DNA from: Streptomyces thermolilacinus SPC6
GTDB lineage: Bacteria > Actinomycetota > Actinomycetes > Streptomycetales > Streptomycetaceae
DNA length: 64,000 nucleotides
Assembly (NCBI RefSeq): GCF_000478605.2
Contig: NZ_ASHX02000001.1
Location: 6,360,957-6,424,956 of the forward strand
Reading direction: 5' to 3'
Below the pieces are notes generated by a model. The model made no database searches and was not told where the DNA came from. It worked only from the letters and a program-made list of their open reading frames with translations. Every line of letters begins with the position of its first letter. Positions within the stretch are counted from its first letter, which is position 1. The translations under genes were made by a program, and so were the position numbers. Positions 1 to 8,033 of this stretch are shown here, piece by piece.

Positions 1-767
1 ACCGCTTCGATCACGACGTCGGCGCCGAACCCGCCCGTCAGCTCGCGGATCGCCTCGACGGGGTCGGAGGTGCGGCTGTTGACGGTGTGGGTGGCGCCCA
101 TCGAGCGGGCGGTCTCCAGCTTCCGGTCGTCGATGTCCACCGCGATGATGCGGGCGGCGCCCGCGAGGCGCGACCCCACGACCGCCGCGTCGCCGACGCC
201 GCCGCAGCCGATGACGGCGACCGTGTCGCCCCGGCCGACCTTGCCGGTGTTGATCGCAGCGCCGATGCCGGCCATCACGCCGCAGCCGAGCAGCCCGGCG
301 ACGGCGGGCGCGACGGACGGGTCCACCTTGGTGCACTGGCCGGCCGCGACCAGCGTCTTCTCGGCGAAGGCCCCGATACCGAGCGCCGCCGACAGTTCGG
401 TGCCGTCCTCCAGCGTCATCTTCTGCGTGGCGTTGTGGGTGTCGAAGCAGTACCAGGGCCGGCCGCGACGGCATGCCCGGCACTTGCCGCAGACGGCCCG
501 CCAATTCAAGATCACGAAGTCGCCCGGGGCGACATCGGTGACGTCCGGTCCTACGGACTCCACCACTCCCGCCGCCTCATGGCCGAGGAGGAAGGGGAAG
601 TCGTCGTTGATACCGCCCTGCTTGTAGTGGAGGTCGGTGTGGCAGACGCCGCAGGCCTGCACCTTCACCACCGCTTCGCCGGGGCCGGGGTCCGGGACGA
701 TGATCGTCTCGACCCGCACGGGCTCGTTCTTCCCCGGGGCCACGACCCCTCGGACCTGCTGTGCCAT
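1..767 (-). CDS. S-(hydroxymethyl)mycothiol dehydrogenase-like class III alcohol dehydrogenase (3' end outside window)
   Basis: Zinc-dependent, NAD-linked medium-chain dehydrogenase; the class III branch in actinobacteria oxidises the formaldehyde-mycothiol adduct in the cytoplasm. The ATG at 765-767 starts MAQQVRGV. The catalytic-zinc region CGVCHTD (Cys42) and the GHEAAG segment are present, followed by the four-cysteine structural-zinc loop CGKCRACRRG...C and the Rossmann motif GCGGVGDAAV. About 255 of the usual 360 residues lie inside the window; the C-terminus runs off the left edge. Many actinobacteria carry a metallo-hydrolase next to this gene, which would lie beyond position 1. Substrate assignment is family knowledge; a general alcohol dehydrogenase of the same clade is possible. 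Confidence 0.85.
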   Translation of the reverse strand, partial: MAQQVRGVVAPGKNEPVRVETIIVPDPGPGEAVVKVQACGVCHTDLHYKQGGINDDFPFLLGHEAAGVVESVGPDVTDVAPGDFVILNWRAVCGKCRACRRGRPWYCFDTHNATQKMTLEDGTELSAALGIGAFAEKTLVAAGQCTKVDPSVAPAVAGLLGCGVMAGIGAAINTGKVGRGDTVAVIGCGGVGDAAVVGSRLAGAARIIAVDIDDRKLETARSMGATHTVNSRTSDPVEAIRELTGGFGADVVIEA

Positions 768-1160
768 CGCGGCGTATCCCTTCCTTGGTACGGGTGTACG
801 ACACCACTATCGCGCTCGGGGAGCGCGCCTGGGGAATCCTTACGTCCGCAGCGGCTCCCCGACGCGCGAGACACCCGCCTCGGGTTCCTTCCGGACGGCG
901 GCGCGCCGCCATGTGAAGTACGGGGTGCAACACGATTGCCCGGCGTGGTGTTTCTCAAGATGTAAGGGCAGGCCCTGAACGGGGGAATCGCATGAGGACA
1001 CGTCTGGATGACCGGACCGAGGCCGTCGGCTCGACGCTCATCGGTCAGATGGGGCCGGGGTCGGGGTCGAGCGGGGAGCCGCCGCCTTCCGTGCCGTATA
1101 CGACGGCGGTCGAACCGGCCGCGCGGACGGGCCCGTCCGCCGCTGTCGCCGGAATACGCC
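768..1160. other. Intergenic region without a gene
   Basis: Upstream region of the alcohol dehydrogenase and downstream flank of the subtilase. Candidate reading frames here have poor codon bias and no family resemblance. I see no RNA gene. The only clear structure is the hairpin just to the right (1161-1193). Confidence 0.6.
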
Positions 1161-1193
1161 CGGGCCCGGTCAGCGGCACACTGACCGGGCCCG
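1161..1193 (-). terminator. Hairpin terminator of the subtilase gene
   Basis: Perfect 13-bp inverted repeat (CGGGCCCGGTCAG / CTGACCGGGCCCG) with a 7-nt loop, 67 bases past the stop of the leftward protease gene. No T-tract, as is usual for high-GC actinobacterial terminators. Confidence 0.7.
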
Positions 1194-1259
1194 GACGTCC
1201 GGCGCGGACCTCTGCTCACGCGGGGGTGCCCGTCAGGGACGCGCCACGTGGGCGGGGCT

Positions 1260-2423
1260 TCAGAGAGTCGACTTGAACAGCAGGCGGTTCGGGGTGCCGC
1301 TGATGTTGCCGCCGATGACGTTCGCGGTGCTGTTGCCGATCAGCCAGTTGTTGACGGTCGCGCTGGACGCGTCGCCGTAGGCCGACTTGTAGAGGGCTGC
1401 CACACCGGCGACGTGCGGCGACGCCATCGAGGTGCCGCTCATCGTGGTGGAGCCGCCGCCGACGCGGGCGGAGCTGATGTTGACGCCCGGCGCGTACAGG
1501 TCGGTGCAGCTGCCGAAGTTGCTGAAGCCGGCCTTGCGGTCCGAGGAGTCCGACGCGGCGACGGTGATGGTGCCGGACGCGCTGGCGGGGGACACGTTGC
1601 ACGCGTTCTGGTTCTCGTTGCCAGCGGCGACGGCCAGGTGGACGCCGGAGTTGGCCAGGGCGGTCGCGGCGTTGTTCAGGGCCGCGGAGTAGCCGCCGCC
1701 CAGCGACGCGTTGGCCACGGCGGGCTTGACGGCGTTCTGACGGACCCAGTCGAAGCCCGCGATGATGCCGGAGAACGAACCGGAGCCCTGGCAGTCGAGC
1801 ACGCGCACACCGCGCAGCTGGACACCCTTGGCCACACCGTAGGTGGCGCCGCCGACGGTGCCCGCGACATGCGTGCCGTGACCGTTGCAGTCCTGGCCGT
1901 TGCCGCCGAACGCGTCGAACACGTTGCGGGCGCGGCCGCCGAAGTCGGCGTGGCCCGTCGCGATGCCCGTGTCGATGATGTACGCCGTCACACCCGTGCC
2001 GTTGCGGTTGTACGTGTACAGGCCGTCGCGGCCGCTGCGCTGGTCTATGCGGTCCAGGCCCCACGGGGCGTTGGTCTGCGTGGCCGTGGCGGTGACCTTC
2101 TGGTCCTCCTCGATGGACAGGACGCGGGAGTCGCGCCGCAGCTCCTCGAGCTGGGCGGGGCTGAGGTCCGCGGCGAAGCCGTTGAGGACGTTGCGGTACA
2201 GGTGCCGAGTCTTGACCGACTCGGTCTTGGCGAGACCGGCGGCGTCGGCACCGGCCTTGAGGGTCACGATGTAGCGGCCCTTGATCTCCTGCGCGGCGGG
2301 CGCCTCCGCCACCTTCAACAGCGGGGCGGGCGCCGGCTCGGCCGCGGTGGCGGCGGAGGCGAGAGTGGGGGAGAGGGCCATGGGGACGGCCAGGACGAGG
2401 GCACCGATGTGACTTCTGCGCAT
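1260..2423 (-). CDS. Secreted subtilisin-like serine protease (S8, proteinase K type)
   Basis: Exported endopeptidase of 387 residues. Residues 1 to about 27 form a Sec signal peptide (MRR, hydrophobic core, ASA cleavage region). Residues about 48-112 match an inhibitor I9 propeptide (GRYIVTLK near its start). The mature S8 domain follows, with Asp151 (IIDTGI), His182 (NGHGTHVAG), oxyanion Asn269 (AAGNEN) and Ser332 (GTSMASPHVAG) all intact. The DCNGHGTH context is typical of the proteinase K/aqualysin branch, so an active extracellular protease is expected. It lacks a C-terminal P-domain. Monocistronic, divergent from the LuxR-type gene at 2868. Confidence 0.93.
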   Translation of the reverse strand: MRRSHIGALVLAVPMALSPTLASAATAAEPAPAPLLKVAEAPAAQEIKGRYIVTLKAGADAAGLAKTESVKTRHLYRNVLNGFAADLSPAQLEELRRDSRVLSIEEDQKVTATATQTNAPWGLDRIDQRSGRDGLYTYNRNGTGVTAYIIDTGIATGHADFGGRARNVFDAFGGNGQDCNGHGTHVAGTVGGATYGVAKGVQLRGVRVLDCQGSGSFSGIIAGFDWVRQNAVKPAVANASLGGGYSAALNNAATALANSGVHLAVAAGNENQNACNVSPASASGTITVAASDSSDRKAGFSNFGSCTDLYAPGVNISSARVGGGSTTMSGTSMASPHVAGVAALYKSAYGDASSATVNNWLIGNSTANVIGGNISGTPNRLLFKSTL

Positions 2424-2867
2424 GGGTAAGCGAACACCTCATCGTGAGTCCGGCCGGACCACAGACCCGGCCGGGTGTGGGGGAGCGCGCCACCACGCCG
2501 TACGGGCACCAGCGGTGACCGGGCGACTGGGGATGGGCGGCGTGCGGGGGGTTGAACAGCGCGGTACGGCGGCGGACGCCGTGACGGCTGTCGTGCGGTA
2601 CGGCATCGGAACGGGCCGATGGAGGACCCGTTCCCGCCGGTCTCCCGTTCTTCATGACGGGCGCCCGACGCGCGCCGGGGCCAGGGGCCGCGGGTCGGGA
2701 TCTCCGCCCGGCGGTCCGAGGTGATTTCCCGGCGCGGCGTTGAACATAGCGACGGCCATGACGAGTTGACCACGGCCGAATCAGGCATGACCGCCATCGG
2801 ACACGAGGGTGAAGGGAAGGTGGCCGGCCATGGCCAAAGATCGAGCGAGCGTCTTATGGTCCTGTCC
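2424..2867. other. Divergent intergenic region between protease and LuxR-type gene
   Basis: Holds the promoters of both divergent genes, but no confident -35/-10 pair can be named. A longer version of the rightward protein could start at 2793 (ATG) or 2856 (ATG); neither has a good ribosome binding site. No other coding signal. Confidence 0.5.
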
Positions 2868-3959
2868 ATGTCATCGAAGATCCCCCACCGGCCGCCCGCG
2901 GGGGCACCCGGAGCACCGCCCCGCGCGCCGGAGGCGGACCGGGGTGAGCCCGACGAGCAGAGCCGCGACCTGGCCATGGGTCGTGCCGCCTACGAGGCGC
3001 TCGTCCAGCGGATGGCGCGACCTCAGGAGACGGGCGCCGCTGACGCGCGGGAGCCCTTGGCCGAGGACACGGAATCGCTGCCGGAGGACGTACGGCGCTG
3101 GCTCGCCGACCGGGGCCTGCTCGACGGGGAGCACCAGCGGGTGCGTTCACCCCAGCGGGCCCTGCACGAGCTGGTGGCCGAGCACCGGTCACGGATCGAC
3201 CGGTGCCGCGAGGAGCTTCACCGCGGCCTGGAGGCCGTGGACGACGTGCTCAGGCTGCTTCCGGACATGGCGCCCACCCGTTGGGACATTGTTGAAGCCG
3301 AGTTCTTCGACGACCGCACCCGGCTGCGCCAGCGGCTCGACGATCTGGACGTGCTCTGCCAGGAACAGGTGCTGTGCATGCGCACCAGCTTCCCGGGGAG
3401 GGAGGTGCTGGAAGCCGGTGTGGAGTCCGACGTGCGGCTGCTGGAACGCGGCATCGACCTGCGGCTCCTGGTGACCGCGCGGGCCCTGCGGCGCACCGGC
3501 GTCGGTCACTACCTCTCCGTCCTGATGGACCACGGTGCCCAGGTGCGGGTCGCCGCGACCGTACCGCTCCACCTGAACGTCTTCGACCGGGCCGTCACCG
3601 TCATGGCCGTCGGCACAGCCGATGGACACGCCGAGGCCTCCGGCGACGTCATCCTGCACAGCACGCGGCTCGCCGAGTCCTTCGTCCGTGTCTTCGAACA
3701 CCACTGGGCCACCGGCCACCCGGCGGCCTCCACGGTCAGGCGCCCCGGAACGGGCGGCGCGCCAGAGGACTACTCGCCGAGGGAGCGCGAAGTCCTCGCC
3801 CTCCTCGCCGCCGGGGCGAAGGACGAGGCGATCGCCCGCCGACTGGGCTGCTCCGAACGCACCCTGCGCCGCCTGCTGACCGCCCTGGTCGCCAAGCTGG
3901 GCGCCGACAGCCGCTTCGCGGCGGGCGTCCAGGCGGTCCGGCTGGGCCTCATCGACTGA
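2868..3959 (+). CDS. Helix-turn-helix regulator with C-terminal LuxR-type domain
   Basis: Cytoplasmic DNA-binding regulator, 363 residues from the chosen ATG (MSSKIP). The last about 60 residues hold a GerE/LuxR helix-turn-helix (YSPREREVLALLAAGAKDEA... through IARRLGCSERTLRRLL). The central part, with EEL and RLDDLDVLCQEQ helices and a TRALRRTG segment, matches the TrmB-like/LuxR family common in Streptomyces, where it often sits near secondary-metabolism or export genes. There is no receiver or ATPase domain, so the signal is unknown. The start is uncertain because in-frame ATGs lie at 2793 and 2856. A target could be the divergent protease, but this is only inferred from position. Confidence 0.8.
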   Translation: MSSKIPHRPPAGAPGAPPRAPEADRGEPDEQSRDLAMGRAAYEALVQRMARPQETGAADAREPLAEDTESLPEDVRRWLADRGLLDGEHQRVRSPQRALHELVAEHRSRIDRCREELHRGLEAVDDVLRLLPDMAPTRWDIVEAEFFDDRTRLRQRLDDLDVLCQEQVLCMRTSFPGREVLEAGVESDVRLLERGIDLRLLVTARALRRTGVGHYLSVLMDHGAQVRVAATVPLHLNVFDRAVTVMAVGTADGHAEASGDVILHSTRLAESFVRVFEHHWATGHPAASTVRRPGTGGAPEDYSPREREVLALLAAGAKDEAIARRLGCSERTLRRLLTALVAKLGADSRFAAGVQAVRLGLID

Positions 3960-4337
3960 ATCGCCCGGGGCCCGGGCCCGGGGGCCCATGGGCAATGGGC
4001 AGGAGGCGGCGCACGAGTGGCGGCCGTCGTCTCGTCACCAGGAGCACGAGCAGGACCATGGGCAGAGAGCAGGAGCAGGCCCAGGGCCGTGCGCAGGACG
4101 TTCTGACGACGGGGAGCAGCGCCGGGGCCTCGGTGCGGTCGCGTCCCCGTACGGGCGCGAGGCGGGAACCGAGGCTCGAAAGCCCTGCGGGCGTGGGCGC
4201 GGTGTGCACGAGCCGCCGTCCGGGCGGAAGCTACGGCCTCCTCGCGGGTGAGCGGGCGGGGCGGCGGCAGGGGCGGCTTCTTCAAGCCGTCTTCGGCGAA
4301 ACGGTTTTCGCGGCCCTCGACGGGTTACGCGCTGTCC
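3960..4337. other. Intergenic region with GC-only palindrome
   Basis: At 3967-3987 alternating G and C blocks (GGGGCCCGGGCCCGGGGGCCC) sit 8 bases after the LuxR-type stop and probably act as its terminator. The rest shows no coding signal; reading frames across it have poor codon bias. Confidence 0.5.
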
Positions 4338-4742
4338 ATGAGTGAAACGGACAAGAACCAGAGCAAGGGCACGACGACGAGCGCGGGCGGCTCGGCGAAC
4401 GGGAAGGCCGGTTCCGCCACCGGTTCGGCCGCGAAGTCGGCCGGGCGTACGGCGCGTTCCGCCGCCGACCGCGTGCGGGAGACCGGCGAGAAGGCCGCGG
4501 GCAAGGCCGGTGAGAAGGCGACGGGCACGCTGGCGGTGTCCACCCAGGTGCTCACCTCCACGGTCAACGGCGTCTGGCGCAAGGCCGCGGTACCGGCGCT
4601 GGGCCTCCTCAAGGCCAACCCGGTCACCGCGGGCGGCGTCGCCGCGGCGGCGGCCGTGGCGGTCGGCGCCTACGCCGGTGGGCGCAGGTCCGTCCGCCGC
4701 GCCCACGGCCCCGTCACCCGGCTCACCGGCGGCCGCCTCTGA
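4338..4742 (+). CDS. Small Ala/Lys-rich protein with C-terminal membrane segment
   Basis: Hypothetical protein of 134 residues, no recognised family. Residues 1-75 are rich in Ser, Ala, Gly, Lys and Thr with repeated EKAAGKAGEKATG-like stretches, probably an amphipathic or disordered helix. Residues about 92-113 (NPVTAGGVAAAAAVAVGAYAGG) form one hydrophobic segment followed by a positive tail (GRRSVRR), which suggests membrane anchoring. The ATG at 4338 starts MSETDKNQ. Two hairpins follow the stop. The low-complexity composition is like stress- or desiccation-associated small proteins, but I do not claim that role. Confidence 0.6.
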   Translation: MSETDKNQSKGTTTSAGGSANGKAGSATGSAAKSAGRTARSAADRVRETGEKAAGKAGEKATGTLAVSTQVLTSTVNGVWRKAAVPALGLLKANPVTAGGVAAAAAVAVGAYAGGRRSVRRAHGPVTRLTGGRL

Positions 4743-4756
4743 TCGGCCCGGCGGCA

Positions 4757-4810
4757 CACCCCGTACGGGGTGCCCGCACCACTGAGCCCCCCAGCCCGCG
4801 CCGGGGGGCT
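4757..4810 (+). terminator. Double-hairpin terminator
   Basis: A 16-bp palindrome CACCCCGTACGGGGTG at 4757-4772 is followed by a stem of AGCCCCCC (4785-4792) and GGGGGGCT (4803-4810). Both lie right after the stop at 4742. Confidence 0.6.
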
Positions 4811-5039
4811 CCGGGCTGCTCGGACTCACCCGGACGGGTCATCACGCGCCCCGTGCGACGCTCTTGTTGCGGCCCGCCCGGGCGCACGCCGGGCGGGCCC
4901 GTCGGTTCCGGTCGGGGACACGCCTGTTCGGGCTCGTCACGGCGGCTCGGGAAGCGCACGGCGGGTGAGGTGACACGCGGCCGGGGTACGGCGGCGGGTT
5001 GTCCGCCGGTGGGTGGTTTCGGGGCGACGCCAACAAGCG

Positions 5040-5219
5040 GGGGGCAGTTGCTCTCTGGTGATGAGCGTTTTCGCGGTGTAGCGTCATTGGCAGATGTCGT
5101 GGTTCGCAGTTCCTGCCCACGCTGAGGCGTGGGCTTCTTGCTGTGCAGTGCCTGAGAACCAGGGCGATCACCTCCGGGCCCGCGCGGTGTGGGCCCGATA
5201 TCGACTGAGAGGCATGAGC
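5040..5219 (+). promoter_or_regulatory. Leader region of the cold-shock gene with a 7-bp hairpin
   Basis: About 180 bases upstream of the cold-shock gene have lower GC than the surroundings. They contain a perfect hairpin CCCACGC-tgag-GCGTGGG at 5116-5133 followed by CTTCTTG. Long structured 5' leaders are usual for csp mRNAs, so a transcript start near 5080-5100 (a TAGCGT hexamer is at 5079-5084) and post-transcriptional control are plausible. Promoter position is an inference. Confidence 0.45.
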
Positions 5220-5423
5220 ATGGCCAGCGGAACCGTGAAGTGGTTCAACTCCGAAAAGGGCTTCGGCTTCATCGCGCAGGACGGCGGCGGTCCGGATGTC
5301 TTCGCGCACTACTCCAACATCAACGCCTCGGGTTACCGCGAGCTCCAGGAGGGCCAGGCGGTGACCTTCGACATCACGCAGGGCCAGAAGGGCCCGCAGG
5401 CGGAGAACATCACCCCCGCCTGA
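5220..5423 (+). CDS. CspA-family cold-shock protein
   Basis: Single cold-shock domain of 67 residues, the standard length. It binds single-stranded RNA/DNA and acts as an RNA chaperone in the cytoplasm. It starts MASGTVKWFN, with RNP1-like KGFGFIAQ and RNP2-like VFAHYS motifs. ATG 5220 is chosen because it gives the canonical N-terminus; GAGAGG lies 9-13 bases upstream. An in-frame ATG at 5214 would only add two residues. The gene stands alone, with a structured leader before it and a hairpin after it. Confidence 0.95.
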   Translation: MASGTVKWFNSEKGFGFIAQDGGGPDVFAHYSNINASGYRELQEGQAVTFDITQGQKGPQAENITPA

Positions 5424-5441
5424 TCCGCCGAACAGGCGAAC

Positions 5442-5480
5442 GCCGGGGCCTCCGGGAGCACACGCTCCGGGGGCCCTGGC
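5442..5480 (+). terminator. Terminator of the cold-shock gene
   Basis: Imperfect GC-rich stem: GCCGGGGCCTCCGGGAGC (5442-5459) pairs with GCTCCGGGGGCCCTGGC (5464-5480), 18 bases after the stop codon. Confidence 0.65.
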
Positions 5481-5740
5481 CCGTTCCGGCAACTGGCCGC
5501 CCGGGACCCCGCCGGGGCTCCGACCGCCTCTGCCGCCACCGCGACCCCCGACCGCCACCGTCAGACCGCGGTCCCAACCGCCACCGCCACCCTCGCCGCC
5601 TCAGCCGCGTTCGCCCGTCTCCAACGCCGCCCGCACGTGGTGGTCATGGCTTTCCGGGACGGGGGTACACGACCGTCTCCGGTAAGCGGAGCGCGCGGCT
5701 CCCGAGATTGGGCCGCGCCGACGAGGAGGAGGACTTCCCC

Positions 5741-6193
5741 ATGTCGCAGGTCGAGGAATCCGTCACGGTGGACGTTCCGGTCCGCACCGCGTACGACCAG
5801 TGGACCCAGTTCGAGACGTTCCCCCAGTTCATGGAGGGCGTGGAACGGATCGAACAGCGCACCGACACGCTCACCCACTGGACGACCAACGTGAACGGGG
5901 TGAGCAGGTCCTTCGACGCCAGGATCACCGAGCAGATCCCCGACGAGCGCGTTGCCTGGACGACCGTGGACGGCGAGGCCAGGCAGGCCGGGGTCGTCAC
6001 TTTCCACCGCATCGACGACTCCACCACCAAGGTCATGCTCCAGATGGACTTCGAGCCCGATGGCGTGGCGGAGACCGTCGGCGACAAGCTGGGCTTCGTC
6101 AAGCGGCAGGTCCGCGGCGACCTGGAGCGGTTCAAGTCCTTCATCGAGAGCCGGGGTACGGAAACCGGCGCCTGGCGCGGCGAGGTCGTCTGA
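5741..6193 (+). CDS. SRPBCC-family protein (START/Bet v1-like fold)
   Basis: Cytoplasmic 150-residue protein of the SRPBCC superfamily, polyketide cyclase/dehydrase 2 type. It has the usual order: SVTVDVPVRTAYDQWTQFE at the N-terminus, FPQFMEGVERIEQ, an RSFDARITEQIPDERVAW strand pair, and the long C-terminal helix VKRQVRGDLERFKSFIESRG. Such single-domain proteins bind a hydrophobic ligand; in Streptomyces this subgroup is stress-associated and its ligand is unknown. The ATG has an excellent GAGGAGGAGGA site 10 bases upstream. A GGGTAC element at 5663-5668 resembles a SigB-type -10, but no matching -35 is evident. Confidence 0.85.
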   Translation: MSQVEESVTVDVPVRTAYDQWTQFETFPQFMEGVERIEQRTDTLTHWTTNVNGVSRSFDARITEQIPDERVAWTTVDGEARQAGVVTFHRIDDSTTKVMLQMDFEPDGVAETVGDKLGFVKRQVRGDLERFKSFIESRGTETGAWRGEVV

Positions 6194-6203
6194 CGAGCCG
6201 CCC

Positions 6204-6243
6204 CACCGCCCTCGTACCGGCCGCCGGGGGTACGAGGGCGGTG
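6204..6243 (+). terminator. Terminator of the SRPBCC gene
   Basis: Perfect 14-bp stem: CACCGCCCTCGTAC at 6204-6217 with GTACGAGGGCGGTG at 6230-6243, 12-nt loop, 10 bases after the stop. Confidence 0.8.
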
Positions 6244-6278
6244 ACCGGCCCATGACCACGCCGTCGGCCGCGGTGTGG

Positions 6279-6532
6279 TCAGGACCCCGCCCGCGGTTGC
6301 GGGGGTGCTGCCGGGCCCGGCGTTCGTTGCCGAACTTGTACGCGCCCGTCCAGCGGGCCATCACCAGCTGGGCGTCGCCCGACTCAACCTCGGCCAGGAA
6401 GCGTGCGGCGCGCCGGCCGCGCAGCGCGGCGGGGGAGCGCTGGTGATGGGCGATCAGGATCGTGCCGTCGGCACGCCGGACGTAGGAGAACCCTCGGGTC
6501 GTGGCATGCGGGGGATCGTACGCAGCGCGCAC
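6279..6532 (-). pseudogene. Frameshifted small conserved hypothetical gene
   Basis: The leftward strand encodes a well-formed stretch (GFSYVRRADGTILIAHH, then AARFLAEVESGDAQLVMARW) with strong Streptomyces codon bias. However, the frame has neither a proper ATG nor a nearby stop. The obvious ATG at 6505-6507 is one base out of frame (ATGCCACGACC where ATGGCCACGACC would give MATTRG), and the likely stop TGA at 6279-6281 is also out of frame. I read this as an about 75-residue hypothetical protein that has lost both ends to small indels, or two sequencing errors. A GTG start at 6532 could rescue the 5' end, but the frame would then run on into the neighbouring gene. Function unknown. Confidence 0.45.
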
Positions 6533-6598
6533 GGCACGGAAGTAGTGCTTTTCCGGGACCGGCCCAGGCGGGAGCGGCGGCCGTACACGAGGAGCGAC

Positions 6599-7483
6599 AT
6601 GTTCGACGGCTTCACACTGGCCAGTCGCGAGGGCGACGGGGCGACGCTGCGCGTCAGGTTCGGCGGCAGCGGCCCGGCGGTGCTGCTTCTGCACGGCCAT
6701 CCGCGCACGCACGCGACGTGGCACCGCGTTGCCCCGCTCCTGGCCGCCGCGGGCCGTACGGTGGTCTGCCCCGACCTGCGCGGCTACGGCCGGTCGTCCA
6801 AACCCCCGACCGACGCGGACCACCGCCCGTACTCCAAACGCGCCATGGCGGCGGACTGCCTGGCCGTGATGCGCGGGCTCGGGCACGAGCGCTTCGCCGT
6901 CGTCGGTCACGACCGGGGCGCGTACGTCGCCACCCGCCTCGCCCTGGACCATCCGCGGGCCGTCTCCGCGCTGAGCGTGCTCGACGCCGTGCCCATCGGT
7001 GAGGCGCTGCGGCGCTGCGACGCGACGTTCGCCGCGAGCTGGTGGCACTGGTTCTTCCTCGGACAGAGCGCCAAGCCCGCCGAGCGGGTCATCAACGCCG
7101 ACCCGGACGCCTGGTACCAGGGCACCCCTCAGCAGATGGGCGCCGCGGCGTACGAGGACTACCGTCGCGCCATCCACGATCCGGCCACCGTGCACGCCAT
7201 GTGCGAGGACTACCGGGCCGGGCTCGGCATCGACCGCGCGCACGACGACGCCGACCGCCGGGCCGGGCGGCGCGTCACCTGCCCCGTGCAAGTCCTGTGG
7301 GCCACCCGCGACGACATGGCCGACCTCTACGGCGAGGTGCTGGGCGTGTGGCGCGACTGGGCGGGGGCCCGGCTGGAAGGCGGCCCGATCGAATCCGGCC
7401 ACCACATCGCGGAGGACGCTCCCGAGGCCCTCGTCCGGGCCCTTACCGGGTTCTGGGGGACCGGAGGGGTACGGCCGACGTGA
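6599..7483 (+). CDS. Alpha/beta-hydrolase, haloacetate dehalogenase/epoxide hydrolase-like
   Basis: 294-residue alpha/beta-hydrolase. The oxyanion motif is LLHGHP (about residue 30) and the nucleophile elbow VVGHDRGAY has Asp105 followed by Arg106. WWHWFFLGQ supplies the His-Trp pair seen in fluoroacetate dehalogenases, and SGHHIAED holds the catalytic histidine near 271. The second carboxylate-binding arginine of true fluoroacetate dehalogenases (HDRGxR) is Tyr here, so haloacid activity is uncertain and an epoxide or ester hydrolase is also possible. ATG 6599 follows an ACGAGGAGC ribosome site. Monocistronic on the rightward strand. Confidence 0.82.
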   Translation: MFDGFTLASREGDGATLRVRFGGSGPAVLLLHGHPRTHATWHRVAPLLAAAGRTVVCPDLRGYGRSSKPPTDADHRPYSKRAMAADCLAVMRGLGHERFAVVGHDRGAYVATRLALDHPRAVSALSVLDAVPIGEALRRCDATFAASWWHWFFLGQSAKPAERVINADPDAWYQGTPQQMGAAAYEDYRRAIHDPATVHAMCEDYRAGLGIDRAHDDADRRAGRRVTCPVQVLWATRDDMADLYGEVLGVWRDWAGARLEGGPIESGHHIAEDAPEALVRALTGFWGTGGVRPT

Positions 7484-7511
7484 CGGGCGAGCCGCGGGGT
7501 ACGCGAACCGT

Positions 7512-7820
7512 ATGGCACCGAAGAAGTACGCGGTCGCGGCCTCCGGGCGGTGGACCGAAGAGGAGGACGGGCTGCGGCGCAGGCTCCCCGCCGGCGAGGT
7601 CCACGCCTGGGAGCCCGGCCGGAACGAGACCGTCTGCGGGCTTTCCCTCAGCCGGTCCCAGCTGACACGCTTTCCTCATGTGACCTGGACGGACGCGCTC
7701 CCCGACTCCGGAGGCGCCGCCGACCGGGTCCAGCGCCTGTGCCCCCGCTGCGCGTCGGCCGCCGGACGCCGCGGCGGCGACGCGCGCCCCCGGTGGCAGC
7801 GTACGAACCCCCGCCCCTGA
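7512..7820 (+). CDS. Small hypothetical protein with CxxC motif
   Basis: 102 residues, no known function. It contains AWEPGRNETVCGLSLSRS, then TWTDAL and a C-terminal LCPRCASAAG motif. Two separated cysteine sites (VCG and CPRC) suggest a small zinc-ribbon-like fold. Similar orphan proteins are common in Streptomyces. The ATG at 7512 lies 28 bases past the hydrolase stop with only a weak ribosome site, so it may be translated by coupling with the upstream gene. Confidence 0.6.
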   Translation: MAPKKYAVAASGRWTEEEDGLRRRLPAGEVHAWEPGRNETVCGLSLSRSQLTRFPHVTWTDALPDSGGAADRVQRLCPRCASAAGRRGGDARPRWQRTNPRP

Positions 7821-8033
7821 CGGCGCCGACAGTACGGGGCGGCTGTCCGCCGAGCGGACGGCACCGCCCCCCGACAGCACCGACCGCCCGCGCCGACCAG
7901 CCCGCGCCCGGATCACACTGCCCGCGCCCAGCGGGCCCCGCTCCTCGAGGAGCGTCACCAGCACCACAGACGCCGGAAGCCCCCAAGCACCGCACGCACC
8001 CCAAGCCCAGCCCACGTCACCGAAAGGCGCCAG

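Noticed and set aside
5663..5668. GGGTAC upstream of the SRPBCC gene as a SigB-type -10
   Set aside because: No GNNT element at 14-16 bases upstream; the hexamer is common in high-GC DNA.
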